Positions 50,246-61,569 of a DNA stretch of 64,000 nucleotides are shown in pieces. The stretch spans positions 6,780,571 through 6,844,570 of the forward strand of contig CAIIXF020000011.1 in NCBI GenBank assembly GCA_903813345.2. Reading direction: 5' to 3'. A program made the position numbers and the translations under genes. Origin of the DNA: Owenia fusiformis (Eukaryota; Annelida; Polychaeta; Sabellida; Oweniidae). Numbering within the stretch: the first letter of the stretch is position 1; every line of letters begins with the position of its first letter. The notes below the pieces were generated by a model. The model did no database searches and was not told the origin of the DNA. It worked only from the letters and a program-made list of their open reading frames with translations.

Positions 50246-50950
50246 TGTGATCAGAATATAATTTCTGTAATGTTATTGGGATGGTTGTAACCATGCATAG
50301 TTAGGCAACCTGTTATAATATTACATCGAACACAAATGGTGATAAGAATAACACCCCCCAAAATAATATGAATTATGTAATGTAATTAACTTAACATTTC
50401 CGTGGCCATTTATCGCTCATTTTTCATTAGTTTTCAAAACAATGCATTATGCTTGGAGTAAGTTTGGACAATTTTGTTATCGATGAAAAGAAAAATGAAA
50501 ACAATCATCAAGATTAGATTTAAGTGAAAAATAAAGTTCAAGGAGTAATTCAGAATATATTTTTATCCAATTTCGAAGAAAATAAGTATACTTCAAAGGT
50601 GTGATAAATCCTATGTTAAAAGCTGATTTAAAAGTCACTTCACACCAGTGGGACTTGAACTCAAGACTCTTCAGTTACCATTGAACTCTATGGTACTGAA
50701 ACATGAAATAAGTGCATAATTATGAATGTATTGCATTAACATCATATATTATCTGGTGATATAAGGATGACTCATAGTATATTTTATCAAAAGTGCATAA
50801 GTTAAACTTCAAAATGTGTTGTAAAATTGGTAAAGATTATGTTGACATTGATCTATGATAGCGATCCAGTCTATAGTAACAATAACAAATAAAAAATCAA
50901 CAATAGCAAATCTTTGACCAGCTGGATTATTTTTGGAATTATGGATTCAG

Positions 50951-51027
50951 TTTTGGAGAATTTCACTCTCTGTATGGGCAACCTGACTATGGGTCCAGAA
51001 GCTGATGGGGCTGTGGTACAGGATAAT
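50951..51027 (+). CDS. Weak candidate exon with a consensus-like GTGAGT donor
   Basis: AG at 50949-50950 precedes an open frame of 25 codons (LENFTLCMGNLTMGPEADGA...), which ends in phase 0 at a GTGAGT donor. F--C-GNLT faintly recalls the NAV FEQSLGNMT motif, but the flanking residues do not form the expected coiled coil. The acceptor tract is weak, and the incoming phase (1) does not fit the preceding known exon (phase 0) without another exon in between. Confidence 0.13.
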
Positions 51028-52499
51028 GTGAGTAGTTGTTGATCTTATTAAAGCATGCCCATAGCCAGATGTGAAGACTTGCGAGATTTCAGTCAGGAAA
51101 ATTTCGAAGGTTTTTTTTTGAAGGTTATGCTTTTTGGGAAACTTTAGGGTAAATTAGTGTAATTTTGGTCAAAATTGGCCTTTTGGTATCAAATTGGTAT
51201 ATTGGACCAAATTTTGAGCAATTTTGAGCCCCTCAGAAAAATTTGACCCGCCTCTTGATGTAAGGTAGCCCTGGGTTAAATGGATTGATTCAATAATGAT
51301 AACACTCTTTCGAACGTGCCTTTTACCATGGCATTTTCATCTTCTCCAATTTTCTGTAGAAGAAGAGATCCGGAAGTTTCAGGTTTGAAATGGAATCATG
51401 TGTAACAACCTTCATTTAATACACCTCATGTCAAACATGTCTTGCATGTACATTTCCATCTGGAGGTTTATCAGACAGCTTTCACATTTGCTCAGTTATA
51501 ACATGTTCCTTTGATATCTTTTTACAGTTTTATTTGAAAGTTGTGAGCATGTTCACGTACACATAGACAGTTAGGCATTTCAAGTGTGTTTCAAAAAAGG
51601 GATGTGTTATGTCCTTTTCTTGTATATGAAGATATAGCTGATCATTATTGTCCTAAATAAAAGAGTAAGGAATTTTTCATGTGTAGTTTGGCTTTTCCGC
51701 CGAAGGGAATACTTGGATTTGATCTTATAGAGAAAATGGTAGATAGGTTGAAAGAAAACCCTATGAAATATATATAATATTTTATCAAGGCCAACACCCC
51801 CACCTCAGACCTGAATTCCTACAGTACCCAAGAGTTATAAATAACATTAAAACATAAAAATATGAGACTGTTGTTATATGTTGGTGCAAGCAGCCAGGTA
51901 AAATGAAAGTGAAATACAAAAGTTCATAACTCTGGAAGAGGTTTAGTTTAGGTAGAGTTAACCCAAGTGACATTTTGCAATCAACAGGTGCTACATGTAA
52001 TCATGTTTTAATCACCCAGACAGGTGCTCATAGTCTCTCATCATTATAACTGTCATATCATCTGGTCGTCACCACATCTAATGTAATATTATGTCCTCAA
52101 TTCAACTCCTGTCATTTTTGACATCAGACAGTCTTTTGCGAAAAACCTCCAAACTTTGACAGTCTTAAACTTACCGGGACTATAGGAAGTTATGTACATG
52201 ATTTAAATGCAAGAATATATCCTACTTCGAAAGCTAGGTCATTGATATATTTGCATGGGTGCATCTGTATTTTGACTTCGCTCATCTGTCACAACATTTG
52301 CTCATTTCAGCATTATATCTTTAGCATTAGCAATCACATTTGCATCATTTTTATAACTTTCAATTTCAGCGATGGTTTAGTTTTTAGGAATGTGCAGCAA
52401 ATTGATTTTAATTCCACTGTTCACATATAGATGGCATCGCTTGAAACACTTTAAATAGATGGCAGCATATGATATGTATCACATTTATGTTTTATGTAG

Positions 52500-52526
52500 G
52501 ATATCCCGGACCCGGATGGCTATAAG
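52500..52526 (+). CDS. Candidate 27-nt microexon (DIPDPDGYK)
   Basis: The 27-nt segment follows a T-rich ATGTAG acceptor and ends AAG before GTAGCT. It is phase 0 to 0, compatible with insertion directly after the 44787-44861 exon, and encodes DIPDPDGYK. Its GC-rich core (CCCGGACCCGGATGG) stands out against the AT-rich surroundings. The donor is only moderate and no homologue is recalled, so this is a hypothesis. Confidence 0.28.
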
Positions 52527-53228
52527 GTAGCTATATACGCATGGCGATTTATTACCTTTTTGTACCACTCACAGTCACCTTATGTAGTGCATAGTGTCCA
52601 TGTTATATTTTTTGTTTGGTATGGGTGGGGTGGGTGGAGGTAAATAAGGGTGATGGGGGTTCTTCTTTGGGATGGGAATTGAGTCTTGAGATGGATTTGG
52701 TTTGGGAAACCTTCATTTGTGTTACTTCTCCCTATTATAAAAGGAATGGTAACCCCTATGGGGCTGGGAAAAGGGGAGGGTGTATTTAATGGGAGGAAGG
52801 CTTCTTGAAAATGATAAATGCTCACTATTTACTATACATGGGGTGACTATAAGCATTACATTATATTTTACACATATCTGATTTGCCACAGTTAATGAGT
52901 GAAGATTGCCCCATTGTGACATCACAGCTCACGAGACACCCAAAATAAGGCAAACCAGATACAAGTTTTAGCTCAGAGAAGGCTTCTTGTGTCAACTAAT
53001 TATTATGTGATGGGTTACGCTTATTGTGATAATTATTTGTGACGCTGTTTGTTATAATTAATGTTATACGGCAGTGTTCCCTAGTTTTGATCGACGTGAA
53101 ACAGCTTTTTACTATTTTTGATCGAAGTGACATCTATATTTTAGAAAATGTAGACTTAGTTATTGTCGTGTTTGAGAATACTTTGGATTTTATAGATGAT
53201 TTTTATGACACAATTAGTTTTGTCTTTT

Positions 53229-53332
53229 TAACATGTTCATCAGAGTATTTGGCGGCTAATTATGGAACCATTTTTGGTCTGTATGGGCCATACTCACCAC
53301 TTTGAGTGCCAAATACAAAAGTGAACATGTTT
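53229..53332. repeat. Short inverted repeat
   Basis: AACATGTTC...GTATTTGGC on the left is inverted as GCCAAATAC...GAACATGTT on the right, around a ~55-bp centre. Confidence 0.7.
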
Positions 53333-54095
53333 CCTGTGTTATCGTTAGACCATACACTAACCCCACCTATAGGTAATTTGTAAGAAGTGATTTGATTGGT
53401 TGATTGCTTTCGTACTAAACTCTGCATGGAAGGGTTATTTTAAGACACCACGTGTGAATTATTATTAACATTTTAAGCTTATATTTGCTCAATATATATA
53501 CATGTATATAAGTTTATGTATACATATATTTATTTCAAAGTTATATTATTGTAAATTTTTGTGAGTATATATTTGCTCAGTACTAACCACTGCTATCATG
53601 CTTCTCTGCCGCTATTCCCCCATCCCTTATCTTATGATATCATATTTATTTCAAAATTTATTTTAATATGATTCCTTTTTTGGTAGAACTGTGATTGAAA
53701 ATATTGTAAATTATCCTGTAATGAAAAGAAAATATTTTAATGCCAAATACTTGTTTTTCAAAACATGAGAAAATAAGATAACATGTTATGCCTATGATGA
53801 AAAAATAACCTTTTCATGTAGTGTTAGTTTTTATGTATAAACTGTATTGTACTTTAGTCTGTTCAATAATCCAATTTCAGATTTATTCTTACCAGTTATT
53901 GTGGCATTTAAAAGACCACGGGCTGTTAGCTTGGTATAGATAACCTTACATTTTAAAGGATATACTGTATTTATTTATATAGCTAGATTACATTGTAACA
54001 GAAATATGAAATAGAGAGGCTGGTTAGAGGGATTTTTACTTGTTTTTGTATGAAAATAAGAAGATACATTTTTAATAAATGTTTTGTATCCATAG

Positions 54096-54107
54096 GCTGC
54101 CTCCAGG
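54096..54107 (+). CDS. Candidate 12-nt microexon (AASR)
   Basis: GCTGCCTCCAGG sits between a TATCCATAG acceptor and a near-perfect GTAAGTATG donor. It has phase 0 to 0 and would add Ala-Ala-Ser-Arg. A 12-nt match of this kind can occur by chance in tens of kilobases, so only transcript data would make it credible. Confidence 0.18.
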
Positions 54108-54764
54108 GTAAGTATGATTTTAAGTCTTTTCTTCCAGGAATGAGATGTTTTATGGCACCAACCTTTAGGCACCTTTAGGAAAATATTGATATGAAATTGA
54201 ATAGGTTTTATTTTAATCTATATATTTAAAGGCAAAATCTGTTATTGATAGATGAAAATGTTGGTTTTTCTGTCTGATCGTCCCTTTTAATTTGGATTTT
54301 TCTAACTTTATACTTTAAAGAGTACACACACACTAGGTCTAGTTCTTTAGAATAAAATTGCATGAAACTTTTGAGAATGCAATACGATAAGTAAGTGTTC
54401 ACAAGATTTTCACATTTTATGAAACTTAGGTATAAGGATAGAATTTAAGGCAACAAGGGGAGATCTGGATAACTTTAAGTAACCATCATGATATAGAAAT
54501 AAATTACTGTGAATCATTCCTGATCGCCGATCATTATATGGTAGTCAAATAATGATGTATGTAATAGCGGTATGATTAAACATGATTTGAATGTTCTTTA
54601 AAATGATATATCACCCTACCTTTTAAACGGCTCTTGCAATTAGAAGTCAGAAACAAACAAGAATTGACATGAAAAATTGCCTACTTGAAGAGTCAAGAAT
54701 TATGCCGACTTGATGAGCGAAATATCCAGGTTGGTTATAGTGACATTTTGCAAAACAATGTCAT

Positions 54765-54920
54765 GGTGGACATGTTTTCAAATGCAAAATAGAGTGGAAA
54801 AGAGTGGAATCAGCAAGGAATAAAATTAACAGACATGTAGTCAATACTCTAAACTGTATAGAAATGTAAAAAAATCAGGCATTTTATTCAAATTTTAGAG
54901 AGAAATTGAGTGAAATAAGA
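54765..54920 (+). repeat. ~155-bp interspersed repeat, copy 14 (well preserved)
   Basis: Close to the apparent consensus over its whole length: GACATGTTTTCAAATGC, AAAATAGAGTGGAAAAGAG, AACAGACATGTAGTCAATAC, TTTTAGAGAGAAATTGAGTG. Confidence 0.93.
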
Positions 54921-54983
54921 GAAAAATTTCAAACTTGGGAATTTCAGCTTCGGCGCAGATAATGTACCTTTTAACACTTCTTT

Positions 54984-55177
54984 ACCAGGGGCGTAGCCAG
55001 CAAACTTTAAGGGAGGTTGTGAATTTTTGGGTATGCATCTCCGCAAGCAAAGGGAGTCCCAAAAAGAGGGTTATTGGGGGATATTTTTAAATATTCATTG
55101 CAAAAATTGCTTTTTCTCTTTTTGTTGGGGGGGGGGGGTGGGGGATTCGATCGCACCCCTCCCTGGCTACGCCCATT
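54984..55177. mobile_element. hAT-like MITE remnant
   Basis: CAGGGGCGTAGCCAG at the left and CTGGCTACGCCC at the right are inverted. CAGGGGCGTAGCCAG-type ends are typical of hAT MITEs; the right terminus is damaged, so no 8-bp duplication could be shown. A G run lies inside (about 55126-55145). Confidence 0.6.
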
Positions 55178-55582
55178 TCAGTTTCCATACAATCAGAATC
55201 AGACCTGAAATATTAGAAAATTGAAATTAATGATATCAAATATTCCTAAGAATATAACCTGTTTGGGGAATTCGCAGACATCAGATGCTACAATCGTTTA
55301 TATTTTGCTGATAAACGTATGATTCAGGAACATTTTGTTTGTTAAGTGCTTTGTTGGAGGCCATTTGTTATGTTATCTGTGTATCAGGGATTTGTCTAAG
55401 CTCACCAAGAGACATAACTGTGGTGTGAAATACGTCATCGTTTATGTAAGAGAAATGTATTGCATTAACCCATTCTTTGCCACGTCGGGGGAGGGAGGGA
55501 GGGGGGTTGTCATCTTAGTTACAGTCAGATGGCAATGTTTCATTAAAGGACAACCAATGTTCAGAAATGAATTATGAATTTA

Positions 55583-58500
55583 GTATGCGCCAAATCGCTT
55601 CCAAAGTGGCTTAGTTAGTGTAAACCGATGTTGAGGTAGATTACTAAGAAGTGGCCCATAGTCATTAAAGATTGGTTCATTGACTTTTCATTTTCACTTG
55701 TCTGCAGTTAAATAGGTGACACGAAAGGGCTAAACGGCTTGCCCCAAGGTGCAACTGTCAAAAATATGAGTTTGAAAAAAGTCATCTTTTTCAAATAATA
55801 GCAGTGAGTATATGAAATAGGAGGCATATTTGATATTGATATGTATGATAGTCTATTTGGGTGTGGTCATTTTTATTAAAAACAATAATGGTGAAGAATT
55901 ATACGTTACTGACCTTAAAATGCCATTTTAATTCAAAAGTCACTGTTGCTAATGATAATATTCCTATTTTACTTATTCAATGTTTTCTAAATGTTTCAAT
56001 TACCATTATGTCAGTTTTTGGCAAAGTAAATAATTATAGGGGTCACACAAGGATCCACTTTATTTAGAACTTTTTCATATTTAGTGATGATTTCAAAAAA
56101 TACCAAGTTCAACACAATTTTGTTTGTTAAATATTAAATAAAATGATGGTTTTGTGTTTGTTTCATTGTTTCAACTAAAAATCGCAATTCATTGCTCTTG
56201 CTCTTAGAGCTGCAGGGCATATACCAGTTCAAAAAGTCTTCAATAAAGTTGATCCTTGTGTGAGCCCTATGATTATTTACTTTGCCAAAAATGAATATAA
56301 CGATTATTCAGATATATAAAAATCCTTTAATAGGTTAAATAGGAATACAATGATTGACTTTTGAATAAAAAGGCATTATACATGTACATAATATGTAGTT
56401 GTTGCAGTAAAATTACCAAACCAAAGTGGACTATTTTTCCATATTAATAGCAAATGGGCCTTCTATTTGCATTTTACTGAAATTATTTGTAACAAAAGTT
56501 TATTGTGATAAAGTAGGCAGTGATTTTGATACTTTTTAGCTTTCAGACAGTGATTTATAATGGGTGTAACAGTGATGAAGCAGGAATTGATTTTATAAAT
56601 GCAACTTTTGACAATTCCATTATTGATGGTTTATCTAACAGTTAGCCATTTTGTCCAACATTCTGCTTGGACGCCAAATTAAAAGATACTGATTTGCATC
56701 ACATCAAGTTTGATTTGTTCACCGATGTTTGTCAGAGTGATACCTGTAGCAGCTGCACTCGACTGATATGCAACAAGATATATGTGAGCTTTCATTGCAA
56801 CATTTACATTTAGAACAGTTACAATTTTACTTAGTCTGATAGAAAATTAAATAATTGAAGTATATTTCTTTGAGTTTATTCAATTTGAACATTACTTTTA
56901 CAATACAGATACCTTTGTTTTGAAACATTAGCAGCAATTTTATTTTCAAACGGTCAGTTTTCAACTTTGAATGTTTCATTTTTGTTCATAAAAAGTGTAT
57001 TCTACAAAAGTCAAGGTCATTTCAAGGTAAAATGTCAATATTTAGGTAGTTGGCTTTTTAAGAAACCTGACCCTCCACAACCAATGATTAGATGACCTGA
57101 AGTCAAGGTCTGAATAGATCAAGGTAATTTTGAGGTCAATATCTAGCAAGTTGACATGAGAACAATTGTGACCTTTGGCGACCAATGATAAGGTGATTTC
57201 AAGGTAATTTCAAGGTCAAAGGTCAATATCTAGGTCATAGGTAGTTGGCTACTGTTGGTTTTCAGTAACATTTGATCACCAAAGATAAAGTGACCTACGG
57301 TCATTGTCACTGTTTATGGCTCAAGGTCATCTCAAGGTCAGAGGTCAATATCTGAATATTTGGCATTTTGGGGATGCTGCTTCATGTGAAGACCCATTGA
57401 TATGTGTTCTGAGGTCAAGATCATTCCTACAAGGTCAAAATCTCTGTATTTGGCATTTTGAGGCCCTGTGGGCTGCTATAACCCTTAACAACGCATGCTA
57501 AGGTGACATGAGGTCAAAGTCAATATCTATTGTTCAAAATTATAATAAGGTCAAAGGTCAATATCTAGGTAGTTGGCTCGTTTGAGGCTACATCGACATT
57601 TGATCACCAATGATAAAGTGACCTGAGATCATATTCATTGTTATAGGTCAGGGTCAAAGATCAATATCTAAATATTTGGCGTTTTGGGGCGGCTGCTGCA
57701 CTTGACTCCATTGAAATGTGACCTAGGGTCAAGGTCAATCTAAGGTCAAATTTCAATATCTTAGTGTTTGGCGTTTTAAGGCCACAGGGGCTGCTGTCGT
57801 GATGTGGCCCTTGGCTCATGATAAGGTGACACGAGGTAGTCATCATTTAATGGTTCAATTCAAGATCGTCTCAAGGTCAATATCTAGGTATTGGTGTTTC
57901 AAGGGACTCAGGGGATGCTGTGACGCTTGGTGACACATTACAATGGTGACACATTTCAATTGACATTTCAAAAGTAATAGTCGATCATTTCTGTTTTATC
58001 ATGTCAATTTTAATAAAATTTGCCAATTTGAAGTAAAATTATAACAGAAGAGAGGTTATCCAAATATGAGGTCATATTAATGACTGCACTCAGTAATCTT
58101 CAGTCAAGCTGACGAAGTTTTTCATGAAAGAGTTACTTTCTGTTGTGGTTCTAAATTGAATAAGTATAAGCAGTTGCGTTTTCAAAAGTGCAAATTTAAA
58201 GCAAATTTCGCAAAATTTAGTTATTGATATGTAGAGATAGTCCATTAGGGTATGGTTATTCTCTTAAAAAAAATTATATTACAAATTTGGTACTTCTGAC
58301 TATATAATGCTTTTTTATTCAAAAATCAATTATATTATTCTTATTTTGACTATCAAATGATTTTCATATATCCGAATAACCATTATATTAGTTTTTGGCA
58401 AAGTAAATAATGGTAGGGATCACACAAGGATCAACTGTATTGAAGATTGGTCATACTGGTATATGCCCTGCCGCTCTAAGATCAAGAGCAATGAATTGTG

Positions 58501-59092
58501 ATTTTTCAGTTGAAACAGGGAAACAAACACATTATCATTATTTTGTTTAACATTTAACAAATAATTTTCTGTTAAACGTAGTAATTTTTCAAAACATCAC
58601 TAAATATGAAAAAGTTGTAAATAAAGTGGATCCTTGTGTGAGCCCCATTATTATTTACTTTGACAAAAATGAATATAATGGTAAGTGTAATATATAGAAA
58701 ACACTGAATAGGTAAAATTGGAATATAATTAATAACAACCGTGACTTTTGCATTAAAATGGCATTTTAAGGTCAGAAATGTATAATGCTTCAATATTATT
58801 GTTTTTAATAAAAATGACCACACCCAAATGGACTATCATACATATCAATATCAAATCTGCCTCCTGTTTCATATACTCGCTGCTATTATTTGAAAAAAAA
58901 AGATTTTTGTCAAACTCATCTTTTTGCCGGTTGCACCTTGGGGCAAGCCGTTTAGCCTTTTCGTGTCACTTTTTTGAGTGCAGACAAGTAAAAATGAATA
59001 GTCAATGAACCAATCTATAATGACTATGGGTCAAATCATAGTAACCTACCTCAACATCAGTTAATGGGATTTTCTGGAGTTTTGGCGCACAC
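55583..59092. mobile_element. 3.5-kb element with ~850-bp inverted arms
   Basis: The ends GTATGCGCCAAA (left) and TTTGGCGCACAC (right) are inverted and flanked by TA on both sides. Inverted similarity runs from about 55583 to 56420 and from about 58225 to 59092, including GGCTAAACGGCTTGCCCCAA, ATAGTCTATTTGGGTGTGG and GTCACACAAGGATCCAC. Within each arm a further palindrome is nested (56020-56064 against 56240-56285). Both arms keep a related open frame starting MWSFLLKTI (55861-56067 plus, 58572-58823 minus), of unknown meaning. The 1.8-kb centre carries the AGGTCA-rich repeat block. No transposase was recognised. Confidence 0.82.
57010..57920 (+). repeat. AGGTCA-rich degenerate minisatellite
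   Basis: Segments such as CAAGGTCAATATCTAGGTA, GTTGGC, ACCAATGATAAGGTGAC and TTGGCGTTTT recur about eight times at roughly 110-120-bp spacing with much divergence. AGGTCA occurs at least fifteen times, including three direct repeats spaced by one base (57213-57225, 57335-57347, 57548-57560). Confidence 0.8.
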
Positions 59093-59484
59093 TAATTGTT
59101 CATTTTAGAATGCTTAAAAATGTTGAGAGATAATGTTCATCAATATTGTTCAAAACGATAGATAAAAAAAGGACATCATTGAACTTAATTTAAAAATTTA
59201 AAATTTATTTATTTGTAAATCAAAGATAAGTAAGCTGAATGATATACATGTATATGGAAATGTTGTACCTCTAGGCATATAGGGGTTAACAGTGATTCAA
59301 TTATTTTATTGGGACCCAAGGGGTTAAGTGCCAACTTAAGTGGACCATCAAGTGGCAAAAAAGTCTGGATCATACTGTATCAAGAGAAACAAAGGAATAA
59401 CAATTTATCCTCTTTTGTAATCTTAATGATTGTATTTATGATTCACAAATCATTCAAGAGAGGTCATGGTGACCTTGACAATTG

Positions 59485-59631
59485 TTTCAGTTTTTCTCTA
59501 AAAAATGAATGAACTGCCTGATTTTCTTGCATTTCCATACAATTTAGAGTGTTGACTACATGTCTGTTTACTTTATTTCCTGTTAATTCCACTTTTTACC
59601 ACTCTATTTTGCATTTTAAAACATGACCATC
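59485..59631 (-). repeat. ~155-bp interspersed repeat, copy 15
   Basis: Reverse copy ending GCATTTTAAAACATGACCAT; CCATACAATTTAGAGTGTTG inside. The TTAA-flanked element at 59636 abuts its outer end. Confidence 0.9.
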
Positions 59632-59635
59632 TTAA

Positions 59636-60236
59636 AGGAACATTCCTGGCCAAACCTTTTCTATCCTGATGTGATAGCTATAATCATATTATATACTTTC
59701 CATATTTAGCAAAACACCAGGAAATGTTTAATATAGTCAATATTGATAATTTAAAAATGTAGTGCTTATTTACAGTAAGCTGCCATCTTTTAAGATTTTA
59801 CTCAGGAAGTGATGTCATCGACTCTCAACTTCCATGACCTTGCATATAACAGTAAAGGGAAGTAGCACAAAATCACTTCTAGACAAGTGGTTCTTACTTT
59901 ATGTGCAAAAATATTTTCAGAGTTTGTCAGCTTAGAATAATAGAAGAGACTTATAGAAGGATTAAATCATAGACAAAATTGAAAAAGAATGCACAGCTGG
60001 TTTTTGTAATTCTTAATAGCTCCTTATAATGTTATATGCAAAGTTGAGAGTCGATGACATCACTTCCTGAGTGAAATACTAAAAGATGGCAGCCTACTGG
60101 AATTCAGCACTACATTTTCAAGTGATCAATATTGACTATATTAAAACATTTTTCCCTGTTTTGCTAAATATGGAAAGTATATATATGGTTATAGCTACCA
60201 TATTAGGAGAGAAATGGTCTGGCCAGGAATGTTCCT
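59636..60236. mobile_element. TTAA-flanked (piggyBac-type target) MITE, 601 bp
   Basis: Ends AGGAACATTCCTGGCCA and TGGCCAGGAATGTTCCT are inverted (the left copy has one change), each flanked by TTAA (59632-59635, 60237-60240). The arms continue inward for about 200 bp, with TATATACTTTCCATATTTAG and TGATGTCATCGACTCTCAAC matched in inverse. TTAA duplication is characteristic of piggyBac; the end sequence itself does not prove the superfamily. Confidence 0.85.
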
Positions 60237-60559
60237 TTAAGTTTTTCTCATGGCCACTTCAAGTTCAGCACGCCTTTCTCTTAAACTGTGTCTTGTTTTT
60301 GTCCCTGATTTAATATGACTTTAGTAATAACACAGTTGACAGTTATTGTTGGAAAATCTTACCTAATGACTTTTTCTGATAAGTGGAGTATAACCTTTTT
60401 TAATTCAAATTCCTATAAGTCTTATGAACCCCAGTTTGTGGCTTTTTTAATATGGGAAAATGACAGCACTCAGGATGGGATTAAGGAGAGGATGGGTTGA
60501 TATGATGAGCTTTGATAGATAATTGATTGATTAGATATTCCCCTGAGATAAAACTATGG

Positions 60560-60700
60560 GGGTTATATTAAAATGTAGAATATACAAGGAAAGAGTGGAA
60601 TTAGCAAGGAAGAAAACAAACAGACATTTCGTCAACACTCTAAATTGTATAAAAATGCCAAAAAATCTTATACCTCTTCCAAATATAAGTGAGAAAAGCC
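60560..60700 (+). repeat. ~155-bp interspersed repeat, copy 16
   Basis: AAGAGTGGAATTAGCAAGGA, CAACACTCTAAATTGTATA and AAAATGCCAAAAAATC. Confidence 0.82.
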
Positions 60701-61124
60701 AAGCAAAAGCCATGACCATAAAAAATTGAGGATGGGTAATTTATGATTATGAGTCCTTGTCAATCATGTCTGAGCCTTTACTTCACCTTAATCTCAACAT
60801 GTGAGCCACCACAAACAAATTATAAGACTGAGGTAAGGCAGAGGGGAAGGTCATCTCACATGCCACAAATAATTTACATTTCTGATATTTCAAAAGCTGA
60901 AGCAATGTTTATCTAACATCATAACTTTTTATTACATATTTTGGAACAATTCAGATTACAGAAATCATTTATCTGTTTTCATTTTATTTTATGGTATTTT
61001 CATTCCTTTTTCTTATTTGATTTATGGAAATAAAGTTATGATAAAAAAAAAAAATTCCTTTTTCACTTTTATTTTACACTAGATTGAACTCTACTAATTT
61101 GAATGAATCCCATGGAGAAGATAT

Positions 61125-61282
61125 CAGTGGTTATGTTTTTAAAATGCAAAATACAGTGGAAAAGAGTGGAATCAGCAAGGAATAAACTTAACAGGCATGT
61201 AGTCAACGCTCTAAATTGTATAGAAATACAAGAAAATCAGACAGTATATTCAAATTTTAGAGAGGAAATAATGAAATATCCT
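61125..61282 (+). repeat. ~155-bp interspersed repeat, copy 17
   Basis: TGGTTATGTTTTTAAAATGC, ACAGTGGAAAAGAGTGGAAT, CAGCAAGGAATAAACTTAAC and TTCAAATTTTAGAGAGGAAA. Confidence 0.9.
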
Positions 61283-61569
61283 GGTAGTCCACTCTAACAA
61301 ATTCATCATGGACTTATACATTTGGCAGTGTCTGAAGTATTGGTTAATTTCCGGATTATCTGTCTAAGCTGGGATTAAAAGTAATAAACGATGCTACATT
61401 AAACAAAAAACATCAAAATTGATTTCATTTTAAGATGTACTGTTAGAAAAATGTCTAATTTTGACTCATTCTTGGCCCCGATTTAGACTGAATTGTTGTC
61501 ATAAAGTTTAAAAATAGGCACATATATTTTGATCAAGTTTCAAATTAATAGATTTGACATGTGATATTA

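Noticed and set aside
50424-50450. 27-nt segment between TTTTCATTAG and GTAAGT
   Set aside because: The last exonic base is A, the peptide (FSKQCIMLG) is not convincing and the composition is like the intron.
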